Assembly: GCA_900554265.1 (NCBI GenBank)
Contig: USGZ01000054.1
Span: 1-8,529, forward strand
DNA from: an uncultured Porphyromonadaceae bacterium
Lineage (GTDB): Bacteria; Bacteroidota; Bacteroidia; Bacteroidales; Muribaculaceae
Reading direction: 5' to 3'
DNA length: 8,529 nt
Shown: piece after piece, positions 1 through 7,671 of the stretch
Layout of the letters: each line of letters begins with the position of its first letter
Numbering within the stretch: position 1 is the stretch's first letter
Notes under the pieces: generated by a model
The model's database searches: none
What the model saw: the letters and a program-made list of their open reading frames with translations, nothing else
What the model was told of the DNA's origin: nothing
Position numbers and translations under genes: made by a program

Positions 1-961
1 GGGCAGCGTCCATAGCCACGTTGCCGCCGCCCACAACGGCGACCTTCTTGCCGGTACGGATGGGGGTCTTGCTGGTGGGCAGGTAAGCCTTCATCAGGTT
101 GGAGCGGGTCAGGAATTCGTTGGCGGAATACACGCCCTTCAGGCTCTCGCCGGGGATGTTCATGAAGCGGGGCAGACCTGCGCCTGAGGCCACGAAGACG
201 CCCTCGAAGCCCATGTCCAGAAGGTCGTTGTAGCTCAGAGTCTTGCCTACGACGGTATCGGTATGGAACTTGACGCCTGCGGCTCGCATTCCGTCCAGCT
301 CGAAGTCCACCACGCTGTTGGGAAGGCGGAATTCGGGAATGCCGTACTTGAGGACGCCGCCGATTTCATGCAGGGCTTCGAAAACATCCACGCGATAGCC
401 TCGTGCGGCCATATCGCCGGCGAAGGAAAGGCCGGCGGGACCTGAGCCCACTACGGCCACGCGGCGCCCTGACGGCTCGGCCACGGGGGCCTGCTCCCTG
501 GGCGCGTTCTCGCGCGCGGTGTCGGCCGCGAAGCGCTCGAGGTAGCCGATGGCCACGGGTGCCTTCTTCATCTTATTGTAGATGCAGCGGCTCTCGCACT
601 GGCGCTCCTGCGGGCATACGCGGCCGCAGACGGCGGGCAGCGCGCTGGTGCGCCGCAGTATTCTGTAAGCCTCGGCATTGTCGCCGCGCTGTATGTTCTT
701 GATGAAATCGGGAATCGCGATGTTGACCGGACAGCCTTCTACGCAGGTCGGGCTGGGGCAGTCCAGGCAGCGCGTGGCCTCCCGCACGGCCTGTTCGGGC
801 GTCAGGCCGCAGTTCACTTCCTCGTTGCAGCCTATGCGGTATTCGGGGTCCAGATGGGGCATGACCACGCGTTCGATAGCCGTGCGTTCCTTGGCGGGTA
901 TGGCGTCGCGTAGTGCGGAGCGCCAGGCGGCGTCGCGTCCTTCGTTGTTTTGCTTTTCCAT
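1..961 (-). CDS. nfnB: NfnB-type large subunit of NADH-dependent ferredoxin:NADP+ oxidoreductase (C-terminus cut by window)
   Basis: The visible part is 320 residues of an iron-sulfur flavoprotein of the NfnB/GltD-like family, which is usually about 460-480 residues; the C-terminus lies beyond position 1. In the cytoplasm NfnB pairs with NfnA to bifurcate electrons from NADPH to ferredoxin and NAD+, or to run the reverse. Seen directly: an N-terminal cysteine-rich region with C65, C68, C73, C77 and C112, C116, C122, C126, suited to two [4Fe-4S] clusters; an FAD dinucleotide motif GSGPAG at 172-177; the family segment around GGVLKYGIPEFRLP (201-214); and a second nucleotide motif GGGNVA at 311-316. 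The start ATG at 961 follows the nfnA stop by 7 bases, so the two are co-transcribed. Sequence alone resembles glutamate synthase small subunit; the adjacent nfnA decides for Nfn. C45 and C51 are additional cysteines of unknown role. Confidence 0.88.
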   Translation of the reverse strand, partial: MEKQNNEGRDAAWRSALRDAIPAKERTAIERVVMPHLDPEYRIGCNEEVNCGLTPEQAVREATRCLDCPSPTCVEGCPVNIAIPDFIKNIQRGDNAEAYRILRRTSALPAVCGRVCPQERQCESRCIYNKMKKAPVAIGYLERFAADTARENAPREQAPVAEPSGRRVAVVGSGPAGLSFAGDMAARGYRVDVFEALHEIGGVLKYGIPEFRLPNSVVDFELDGMRAAGVKFHTDTVVGKTLSYNDLLDMGFEGVFVASGAGLPRFMNIPGESLKGVYSANEFLTRSNLMKAYLPTSKTPIRTGKKVAVVGGGNVAMDAA

Positions 962-968
962 CGTCGGT

Positions 969-1763
969 TTATTTCTTTGTATCGTAAGCACGCATGCGCA
1001 TCATCATTTCGTCGAAGTCTACCTGGTGCGCGTCGAACTCGGGACCGTCGACGCACACGAAACGCATCTTGCCGCCCACGTTGACGCGACAGGCGCCGCA
1101 CATTCCCGTGCCGTCGACCATGATCGTATTGAGCGAGCAGACTGTCGGCACCTCGTATTTCTTCGTAAGCAGGGCCACAAATTTCATCATTATCGCAGGA
1201 CCGATGGCCACGACCTCGGCCACGTGCTCGCGCAGGATTACCTCCTCGACGCCCGCCGTGACCAGGCCTTTGCGGCCGTAGGAGCCGTCGTCGGTCATAA
1301 CGACGACCTCGTCCGACCACTCGCGGACTTCGGGCTCGAGTATTATCAGATCCTTGGTGCGGGCGGCCAGCACGCTGACCACGCGGTTGCCGGCCTGCTT
1401 GAACGCCTTGATGATAGGCAGCAGGGGAGCGACGCCTACGCCGCCACCGCAGCATACTACCGTGCCGTCGCGCAGGCCTATGTCGGTGGCGCGTCCGAGC
1501 GGTCCGACAACGTCGGTGAGACTGTCGCCGGGCTCGAGGGCGCAAATCTTGCGCGTCGAATCGCCTACAGCCTGAACTACAAGAGTGATGGTGCCTCGCG
1601 CCGTATCCGCGTCGGCGATGGTCAGGGGTATGCGCTCCCCGCCCGCGCCGCAGCGTACTATTACGAAATGACCGGGCTTGCGGGCCTTGGCTATTTCGGT
1701 AGCCTCGACCACGAGCTTCACGACCTTTTCGGAAAACTGTGCTTTTTCAATAATCTTGTACAT
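969..1763 (-). CDS. nfnA: NfnA-type small subunit, FAD/[2Fe-2S] oxidoreductase (SudB / PyrK-like)
   Basis: A 264-residue cytoplasmic flavoprotein of the dihydroorotate dehydrogenase electron-transfer (PyrK-like) family, the expected partner of NfnB in electron bifurcation. Domains in order: an FAD-binding barrel with RIPLTIAD at 44-51; an NAD-binding domain with GGGVGVAP at 106-113; and a C-terminal [2Fe-2S] region with D217, C222, C225 and C237. PyrK proteins carry Cys-x4-Cys-x2-Cys; here an Asp replaces the first Cys, and NfnA proteins are known for an Asp-plus-three-Cys cluster, so this supports NfnA over PyrK or sulfide dehydrogenase. Start: ATG at 1763 (MYKIIEK) is chosen because homologs begin near this motif. 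The open frame reaches 1805, but that codon lies inside the predicted -7 element. ATG at 1778 is a possible alternative. There is no Shine-Dalgarno sequence. It is the first gene of the leftward operon. Confidence 0.9.
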   Translation of the reverse strand: MYKIIEKAQFSEKVVKLVVEATEIAKARKPGHFVIVRCGAGGERIPLTIADADTARGTITLVVQAVGDSTRKICALEPGDSLTDVVGPLGRATDIGLRDGTVVCCGGGVGVAPLLPIIKAFKQAGNRVVSVLAARTKDLIILEPEVREWSDEVVVMTDDGSYGRKGLVTAGVEEVILREHVAEVVAIGPAIMMKFVALLTKKYEVPTVCSLNTIMVDGTGMCGACRVNVGGKMRFVCVDGPEFDAHQVDFDEMMMRMRAYDTKK

Positions 1764-1802
1764 ATTAATTCCAGGCATGACACTATCACGCCTACCGAAC
1801 CG

Positions 1803-1810
1803 CAAAATTA
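1803..1810 (-). promoter_or_regulatory. Putative -7 element of the nfnA promoter
   Basis: Read on the minus strand, this is TAATTTTG, a match to the Bacteroidota -7 consensus TAnnTTTG. It would place the transcription start near 1797 and give a leader of about 34 bases before the nfnA ATG at 1763. The -33 region, about 19 bases further upstream, is T-rich but has no clean TTTG, so the promoter may be weak or need an activator. It was found by eye. Confidence 0.5.
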
Positions 1811-1897
1811 CACATAAAACACGAAACTAAGAAAAGAAAAATTCCGCAGTCCGCCATATTGCCTCATATAATCGCGAATTGCCGCCAGGGATTGGCA

Positions 1898-1938
1898 CAA
1901 AGGGATAAAAAATTGTCGCGGTCGGCGCTTTCCCTTTG
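1898..1938. repeat. 8-bp inverted repeat in the divergent promoter region, candidate operator
   Basis: CAAAGGGA at 1898-1905 is the exact reverse complement of TCCCTTTG at 1931-1938. The arms are separated by 25 bases, a centre-to-centre distance of 33 bases, or about three helical turns. The right arm contains the TTTG that serves as the -33 element of the mlaE promoter, so a bound dimer or looped tetramer could block RNA polymerase. An 8-bp repeat at this spacing can arise by chance in 250 bases, so function is only suggested. Confidence 0.3.
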
Positions 1939-1965
1939 CTTAATGGACAAAAAATGGTAAATTTG
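1935..1965 (+). promoter_or_regulatory. Bacteroidota-type promoter for the mlaE-mlaF-holB run
   Basis: TTTG at 1935-1938 is followed after 19 bases by TAAATTTG at 1958-1965, fitting the Bacteroidota housekeeping pattern of a -33 TTTG and a -7 TAnnTTTG. Transcription would start near 1972 and give a leader of about 45 bases before the mlaE ATG at 2017. This promoter also settles the mlaE start: the in-frame TTG at 1936 and ATG at 1954 lie upstream of the predicted transcript. Confidence 0.65.
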
Positions 1966-2016
1966 CATCGGTTTGGGTTTCCCGGACCGCCTTACCGTCT
2001 GCAAATATTTCAAATA

Positions 2017-2766
2017 ATGATACTTACTACAGGTTTAGAAACTTTCGGACGCTACTGTATGTTCCTACGCAAGGTCTTCGGCCGTCCGGACCGCTGGAGC
2101 GTCACGATGCGCCGGACTTTCTCGGAAGTCATGCGACTGGGCGTGGACTCGATTCCGCTGGTGCTCATCATCTCGATATTCATCGGTGCCGTAATCACCA
2201 TCCAGATGCAGCTGAACGTCAACTCGCCCCTGATTCCGGCATACTCCGTAGGCCTGGCGACGCGAGAAATCATACTCCTCGAATTCTCCAACTCCATTCT
2301 CTGCCTGATTCTCGCCGGCAAAGTCGGCTCGAACATCGCTTCGGAAATCGGCACCATGCGCGTCACCGAGCAGATCGACGCCCTTGACATCATGGGCATC
2401 AACAGCGCCAACTTCCTGGTGCTCCCCAAGATTATCGGCTTCGTCCTGTTCATGCCCGTACTGGTTGTTTTCTGTATCACGACCAGCTTCATCGGAGGCT
2501 ACGGCGTTGCCGTGTTCACCGACCTCATCCCCGTGTCGCGATTCCTCTACGGCATGCAGTGCATGTTCCAGGAATGGTACGTCTGGTACGGTCTGATCAA
2601 GAGCCTCTTCTTCGCCTTCATCGTGGCCTCCGTCAGCAGCTTCTACGGCTACTACGTCAAGGGCGGCGCCCTCGAGGTGGGCAAGGCGAGCACCAACGGC
2701 GTTGTGAGCAGCAGCGTCTTCATTCTTCTTTTCGACGTCATCCTCACCAAACTCCTGCTGCAATGA
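2017..2766 (+). CDS. mlaE: MlaE-family ABC transporter permease
   Basis: A 249-residue inner-membrane permease of the MlaE (formerly DUF140) family. With MlaF and an MCE-domain MlaD protein it moves phospholipids between the inner and outer membranes and so maintains outer-membrane lipid asymmetry. Seen directly: hydrophobic segments near 46-66, 86-106, 136-163, 193-213 and 229-248; the family hallmark EIGTMRVTEQIDAL at 110-123 followed by the conserved ALDIMGI stretch; and a C-terminal GxALEVGKAST-type loop near 217-226. Length is close to family norms. The ATG at 2017 is chosen over in-frame upstream codons because they precede the predicted transcription start and add residues not typical of the family. 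Its stop overlaps the mlaF start (ATGA, 2763-2766), implying translational coupling. No MCE-domain mlaD gene is in the window, so the substrate assignment rests on family membership. Confidence 0.9.
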   Translation: MILTTGLETFGRYCMFLRKVFGRPDRWSVTMRRTFSEVMRLGVDSIPLVLIISIFIGAVITIQMQLNVNSPLIPAYSVGLATREIILLEFSNSILCLILAGKVGSNIASEIGTMRVTEQIDALDIMGINSANFLVLPKIIGFVLFMPVLVVFCITTSFIGGYGVAVFTDLIPVSRFLYGMQCMFQEWYVWYGLIKSLFFAFIVASVSSFYGYYVKGGALEVGKASTNGVVSSSVFILLFDVILTKLLLQ

Positions 2767-3539
2767 TTGAAGCCAAGAATATAACCAAGTCCTTCGAAGG
2801 CCGCACGGTGCTGGACGATGTCAGCGCCACTTTCTATACCGGCAAGACCAACCTTATCATCGGCCAGAGCGGTTCGGGCAAGACTGTGCTCATGAAGAGT
2901 CTCGTCGGACTTCTGCGCCCCGAGAAAGGCAGCATCAGTTTCGACGGCCGCGATCTGCTGAAGATGGACAATTCTGAAGTAAAGGAACTGCGCAAGGAAA
3001 TCGGCATGCTCTTCCAGGGCTCAGCGCTGTTCGACAGCGAGACCGTACTCGGAAACGTGATGTTCCCCCTGAGGATGTTCACGACCCGGAGCGCAGCCGA
3101 AATGCGCGACCGCGCCATGTTCTGCCTCGAGCGCGTCAACCTCAAGGGCGCCGAGAACAAGTATCCCGCCGAGATTTCCGGCGGCATGCAGAAGCGCGTG
3201 GCCATCGCCCGGGCCATCGCCCTGAATCCCAAGTATCTTTTCTGCGACGAGCCCAACTCCGGCCTCGATCCCAAGACCTCGATTCTCATCGACGAGCTGC
3301 TCAGCGACATCACCCACGAGTACAATATCACCACGGTGATCAACACCCACGACATGAACTCCGTGCTGGGCATCGGCGAGAACATCATCTTCATCAAGCA
3401 GGGCCACCGCGAGTGGGTCGGCGACATGAGCCAGATCTACACCACCGCCAACAAGGCCCTCAACGACTTCGTATTCGCCACGCGCCTCTTCCAGGAAGTC
3501 CACGACTACGTCGCCGCCAAAGGCACCATAAAGAAATGA
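2763..3539 (+). CDS. mlaF: MlaF-family ABC transporter ATP-binding protein
   Basis: A 258-residue ATPase that powers the MlaE permease from the cytoplasmic face. All ABC motifs are intact: Walker A GQSGSGKT at 34-41, Q-loop Q85 in FQGSALFD, signature ISGGMQKR at 138-145 (the ISGGM form is typical of MlaF rather than LSGGQ importers), Walker B FCDEP with E163, D-loop SGLD at 166-169 and switch histidine H196. Length is normal for the family. The ATG at 2763 overlaps the mlaE stop, and the open frame continues upstream only as a shadow of mlaE. Its own stop overlaps the holB start in the same ATGA manner (3536-3539). The order E-then-F is the reverse of the E. coli mlaFEDCB order. Confidence 0.93.
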   Translation: MIEAKNITKSFEGRTVLDDVSATFYTGKTNLIIGQSGSGKTVLMKSLVGLLRPEKGSISFDGRDLLKMDNSEVKELRKEIGMLFQGSALFDSETVLGNVMFPLRMFTTRSAAEMRDRAMFCLERVNLKGAENKYPAEISGGMQKRVAIARAIALNPKYLFCDEPNSGLDPKTSILIDELLSDITHEYNITTVINTHDMNSVLGIGENIIFIKQGHREWVGDMSQIYTTANKALNDFVFATRLFQEVHDYVAAKGTIKK

Positions 3540-4657
3540 GATTCGCCGACATTCCCGGACATGAGGAGGAGAAGCGCCGCCTGCGCGACATGGTCGATCG
3601 CGGCCGCGTGCCCCACGCGCTGCTGCTCGAAGGTCCGGCCGGCAGCGGCAAATTCGCCCTGGCGCTCGCCTTCGTCCAGTACCTCCACTGCACCGGCCGT
3701 ACGCCCGACGGCGACAGCTGCGGTGTCTGCGAGTCGTGCCGCCAGCACCAGGAGTTCAACCATATCGACACCGTCTTTTCCTTTCCAGTCGTAAAGAAAA
3801 AGGGAAAACCTACCATTTCAGACGACTGTCTGCCGGAGTTCGTGGAATTCATGAAGAAAAGTCCTTTCATGGATTTCCGCCAGTGGGTCGTAGAGCTCGA
3901 CAATCCCAACGCCCAGCCGCAGATCTACGTGGAGGAGGGCAACGAGCTCAGCCGCCGCCTGGCATTCATGACACGCCGCTCGAAATTCAAGGTTGCGTTG
4001 ATGTGGCTGCCCGAGCGCATGGTCGACGCCACCGCCAACAAGCTTCTCAAACTCGTCGAGGAGCCCTTCTCCGACACCGTATTCGTGATGACCAGCGACA
4101 ACAGCCGCCTGATTCTCCCGACGATCTACTCCCGCACACAGCGCATAGCCGTGCCGCGGTACTCGGACGAGGAACTTGCCGATATTCTCGCCTCCGACGG
4201 TCTGGCGCCCGAAATTGCCGCCGACCTGGCCCGCGTGGCCGAGGGCAACGTCAACGAAGCCCTGCGGCAGAGCGGCGCCAACGAGGAGCGTCTGCGCCAG
4301 TTCGAGCTGTTCGTGACCCTGATGCGCATGGCCTACAAGCGCGACGTCGCCGCCCTGCGCAAGTGGAGTCTCGAGGTGGCCGACCTGGGCCGCGAGTGCG
4401 CCATGCAGTTCGTCGGCTACATGGGCCGCCTGCTGCGTGAGAGCCTGATGATGCACCTGGCCGACGAGCGTCTGCTGACGATGAACAGCGCCGAGCACCA
4501 GTTCGTCAGCCGCTTCTTCCCCTTCATCAACGAGCGCAACGTAATCGATTTCTGCCGCATGGCCGACGATGCCCTGCGGGATGTGGCCGCAAACGGCAAC
4601 TGCAAGATAATCTTCTTCGACCTGGCCGTGCGCACAATCATGCTCATCCGCCGTTGA
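3536..4657 (+). CDS. holB: DNA polymerase III delta' subunit (clamp loader)
   Basis: A 373-residue AAA+ protein of the DnaX/HolB family, the delta' subunit that helps the clamp loader place the beta clamp on DNA. Seen directly: a degenerate P-loop GPAGSGKF at 33-40, where Phe replaces the Thr/Ser needed to bind ATP-Mg; a four-cysteine zinc module C52, C62, C65, C68; the box ATANKLLKLVEEP at 165-177; and YSRTQR at 198-203, holding the Ser-Arg of the clamp-loader SRC motif. An insertion at about 85-140, between the zinc module and the next conserved block, is rich in charged and aromatic residues, and to my recollection it is typical of Bacteroidota delta'. Delta' is generally not an active ATPase, so the altered P-loop is expected rather than a defect. 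DnaX is the alternative, but the length and the altered P-loop favour delta'. The start is the ATG coupled to the mlaF stop. Confidence 0.9.
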   Translation: MRFADIPGHEEEKRRLRDMVDRGRVPHALLLEGPAGSGKFALALAFVQYLHCTGRTPDGDSCGVCESCRQHQEFNHIDTVFSFPVVKKKGKPTISDDCLPEFVEFMKKSPFMDFRQWVVELDNPNAQPQIYVEEGNELSRRLAFMTRRSKFKVALMWLPERMVDATANKLLKLVEEPFSDTVFVMTSDNSRLILPTIYSRTQRIAVPRYSDEELADILASDGLAPEIAADLARVAEGNVNEALRQSGANEERLRQFELFVTLMRMAYKRDVAALRKWSLEVADLGRECAMQFVGYMGRLLRESLMMHLADERLLTMNSAEHQFVSRFFPFINERNVIDFCRMADDALRDVAANGNCKIIFFDLAVRTIMLIRR

Positions 4658-4677
4658 GGGCGCCGTTTTTTCAGCCC

Positions 4678-7662
4678 ATGGAAAACGCCGAGTTTCTCAG
4701 ACAGATTGCCGATTATTATATAGCGAAGGGCCCGGAGGTCTTTCAGGACATAGTTTTCGTCTGCCCGAACAAACGTAGCCGCGATTTTCTCCGGGAAGAC
4801 ATCCAGGCGGCGATGAAGGTGCCTGCGCGCATGCCCAGGATTATGACGCGCCGCTCCTTCCTGAGTCATCTGTCGGGTCTCCCCGACGCACCGGACCGCC
4901 GCCTGCTGTTCATGCTCTACGATTCCTACCGCCGCGTCATGGCGGCCAGGAATACCCCCGAGAACGACTGGCGCAGCTTCGACTGGTTCGTGTTCTGGGG
5001 CGACATCATCCTCAAGGACTTCGACGAAATCGACAGCGCCATGGTCAATGCCGCCGAACTTTTCAAGAATCTTAAGGACGTAAAGGAAATCCAGGCCGAC
5101 TATCTGGACGAGGAGCAGAAGGAGGTTGTACGCAAGATATGGGGAGAGTCGGCTGCCGGCACTTCGGAAGCCACCGAGTTCTGGAAGCACGTCAGGCCCG
5201 GTGCGGATCCGGACCAGGACATCACCGGAAAATTCGTGCGTCTCTGGAGCATTCTCGGAGATCTCTATGCGGACTACAAGAAATCGCTCGCCGCACGACG
5301 CCTGGCTTCGCCGGGCGAACAGTATCTGCGGGCCGTCGGGGCCGTCAGGGCTCTCGACCGCGACAATCTCCCGCAACACACGCACTACGTATTCGTAGGC
5401 TTCAACGACATTTCCCATTCAGAGACCCTTATTTACGAAGGGTTGCGCAAGCTCGGCATGGCTTCTTTCTTCTGGGACCTGGCGCCGCTCGAATTCTTCG
5501 GCCAAAAGCTCGGGCGGCCCCTGGAGCGTCTGGCGATTCTGGCAAAACATTTCCCCATGCCCGACGATTTCGAGCAGAATATTTCCTCCAGACTGCGGAG
5601 CATCGACATCTACGCCGTGCCCTCGTCAGTGGAGCAGGCCAAATATACCGGTGAGATTCTGAAAACATGGATGCTGCCGGATGCCGAAACCGGCAAAAGC
5701 ATAATCGCGCGGCCTGACAATGCCATCGACACCGCAGTTGTGCTTCCCGAACAGGGCGAGCTCATACCTCTGCTGTTCTCGCTGCCAGACGAAATCAGCA
5801 GCGTGAACGTCACCATGGGCCTTCCGTACCGCGGCACGGCCTTCGCCACGCTCCTGCAGGCCATAATACGCCTGCAGCTCAACTGCCGGTACTCCGGCGG
5901 TCGCTTTTCGTTCTTCTACAAAGATGTTCTTGCCGTCCTGAGGCATCCCCACATGCGCTACATGGACGCCGGAAGCTGCGACTCACTCATACGGACAATC
6001 AACGACGGACGAATGTACCGTCTCTCTCCCGATGAACTCGGGGATGCATTCGCGCCGGTGTTCACTCCTATGTCCGACGAACGTGGCGGCAAGTCCGCCC
6101 CGGAATATATCGCCGCGCTCTTCGCCTGGCTTACCACTGCCCGCAACGGCCAGGGCATGCCACGCCGCAATCTCGAAGCCCAGATGCTGGAGGCCCTGGA
6201 GCGCGAGGCCGCCGGCATTTCGGCACTTGCGGACGAATTCGGCGTCAACGTAGGCAGTGCCACCTATCTCCGCATCTTCGAACGCTTGCTGGACCGTACC
6301 CAGCTGCCAGTCACCGGCACCCCTCTCAAGGGACTGCAGATTCTCGGCGTCCTCGAGACGCGTACCCTCGACTTCCGCAACGTTATCGTTCTCAACATGA
6401 ACGAGCGCATTTTTCCCCGCAGGCAGTACCGCCACACGATGATACCCAACAGTCTGCGCCATGGATTCGGTCTTCCCGATTTCGAGAGTCTGGAGTGGAC
6501 CTATGCCTACTGCTTCTACCGCCTTGTGGCCAGGGCTGAGAATCTGGTACTCCTCTACGATTCCCGCAGCGCCGACGGGCAGGAGCTTTCGCGCTATATC
6601 ACCCAGCTGGAATGTTTCACGCCCGCGTTGCCTATCAGGCGTCACTACATCGAACTCGAGGCCTCATCGCCCGAGGAGGGTACCATCAGCATTGATAAAA
6701 ACTCGCCCGACGTGGCCAGGGCTCTCGAAAGCTTCAGGCAGCCCGGAGGTCGCCGCCTCTCGGCGAGTGCCCTGAAGACATACATGGGCTGCGGGCTTCA
6801 GTTCTATCTCAAGTTTGTCCGCGGTCTGCGAGGCGACGACGAACGCACGGATTATTTCAAAGCCAACGACTACGGCAGCATGGTCCATAATGTTATCGAG
6901 AAAGCTTTCGAGCCTTTCAAGGGCGGCTTCGTGACCAAAAAGGACCTGCAGGAGATGCTCGCCGGCGACACGCTCAGGGAACTCGCACAGACCGAGATCG
7001 CAGAGCTGGTGCGTCTGGGCAACAAGTCCGAGTACTACGGCGAATTCCATATCGCGCCGCAGATTGTGGAGTCCGTGGCGCGGCGGGAGATTGAGGCGGA
7101 AATCGATTTCTATTTTCCGCACGGCGACGAGGCTTTCCGCTTCGTCGAGGCCGAATACCGCGTCCAGGGAATGTGGAAAATCAACCCGTCGCTGAGCGTT
7201 AACTGGCGCATGGATATCGACCGTTGCGACCGGACCGGAGACCGGCTGCGTTTCATCGATTTCAAGACAGGCGCGGACGCAACTTCCTTCTCCGACATAG
7301 GCGGTCTCTTCCAGGGCCGAAAAGCCCTCGGCGGAATATTCCAGATTCTCACGTACTGTCAGGCCTACCGCGACATGGTCGACCCCGGGGCGAAGATTAT
7401 TCCTGTGGTCCACAGTACCCGAAGCACCAACGCCGCGCTAGGAATTTCCTATATCGGCTTGAAAACCGGCCGCAACGAAGTCATCACCATCGACGATTAC
7501 GACATCGTCGCCGACGAATTCAGCGCCGGTCTGCGGAAGCTGATCGAGGAGATTTTCGACCCGTCGAGGAGTTTCGACCAATGCGAGGACAAGTCCGATT
7601 CTCCCTGCCAATACTGTCAGTTCATGAGCGTCTGCGGACGCACTCCTAAAACAGTCTATTGA
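4678..7662 (+). CDS. AddB-like PD-(D/E)XK nuclease with inactivated superfamily I helicase region
   Basis: A 994-residue protein resembling the AddB subunit of AddAB-type double-strand break repair nucleases. The N-terminal ~670 residues look like a helicase fold without a working Walker A: the usual P-loop place holds VCPNKRS, and later family landmarks are the DWFVFWGDIILKDFDEID stretch and LGVLETRTLDFRNV. The C-terminal nuclease looks complete: H737 in GSMVHNV, D848 in DIDRCD, D861 and K863 in IDFKTG, and Q889-x3-Y893. C705 together with C977, C980 and C986 (Cys-x2-Cys-x5-Cys) matches the [4Fe-4S] staple of AddB and Cas4 nucleases. The ATG at 4678 is preferred; an in-frame TTG at 4654 overlapping the holB stop would add eight residues. 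No AddA-type helicase is in the window; the partner may be encoded elsewhere. The specific role is inferred from family. Confidence 0.85.
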   Translation: MENAEFLRQIADYYIAKGPEVFQDIVFVCPNKRSRDFLREDIQAAMKVPARMPRIMTRRSFLSHLSGLPDAPDRRLLFMLYDSYRRVMAARNTPENDWRSFDWFVFWGDIILKDFDEIDSAMVNAAELFKNLKDVKEIQADYLDEEQKEVVRKIWGESAAGTSEATEFWKHVRPGADPDQDITGKFVRLWSILGDLYADYKKSLAARRLASPGEQYLRAVGAVRALDRDNLPQHTHYVFVGFNDISHSETLIYEGLRKLGMASFFWDLAPLEFFGQKLGRPLERLAILAKHFPMPDDFEQNISSRLRSIDIYAVPSSVEQAKYTGEILKTWMLPDAETGKSIIARPDNAIDTAVVLPEQGELIPLLFSLPDEISSVNVTMGLPYRGTAFATLLQAIIRLQLNCRYSGGRFSFFYKDVLAVLRHPHMRYMDAGSCDSLIRTINDGRMYRLSPDELGDAFAPVFTPMSDERGGKSAPEYIAALFAWLTTARNGQGMPRRNLEAQMLEALEREAAGISALADEFGVNVGSATYLRIFERLLDRTQLPVTGTPLKGLQILGVLETRTLDFRNVIVLNMNERIFPRRQYRHTMIPNSLRHGFGLPDFESLEWTYAYCFYRLVARAENLVLLYDSRSADGQELSRYITQLECFTPALPIRRHYIELEASSPEEGTISIDKNSPDVARALESFRQPGGRRLSASALKTYMGCGLQFYLKFVRGLRGDDERTDYFKANDYGSMVHNVIEKAFEPFKGGFVTKKDLQEMLAGDTLRELAQTEIAELVRLGNKSEYYGEFHIAPQIVESVARREIEAEIDFYFPHGDEAFRFVEAEYRVQGMWKINPSLSVNWRMDIDRCDRTGDRLRFIDFKTGADATSFSDIGGLFQGRKALGGIFQILTYCQAYRDMVDPGAKIIPVVHSTRSTNAALGISYIGLKTGRNEVITIDDYDIVADEFSAGLRKLIEEIFDPSRSFDQCEDKSDSPCQYCQFMSVCGRTPKTVY

Positions 7663-7671
7663 TTTCCCTCT

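Noticed and set aside
678..1817. Plus-strand open frame of 379 codons opposite nfnA and nfnB
   Set aside because: It is antisense to two well-recognised genes, has no recognisable domains, and its composition mirrors the codons of the opposite strand. High GC produces such long shadow frames.
1884..1897. Short TGCC...GGCA palindrome-like stretch in the intergenic region
   Set aside because: The four-base arms are too short to distinguish from chance.
2065..2763. Minus-strand open frame of 232 codons opposite mlaE
   Set aside because: It is an acidic, low-complexity translation exactly antisense to a convincing membrane permease, with no family character.
3632..3655. Altered P-loop (GKF) in delta' as a sign of a broken gene
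   Set aside because: Delta' subunits commonly have lost ATP binding; the rest of the protein is full length and intact.
4417..5418. Minus-strand open frame of 333 codons spanning the holB-nuclease boundary
   Set aside because: It crosses the ends of two real plus-strand genes, which a true gene would rarely do, and shows no motifs.
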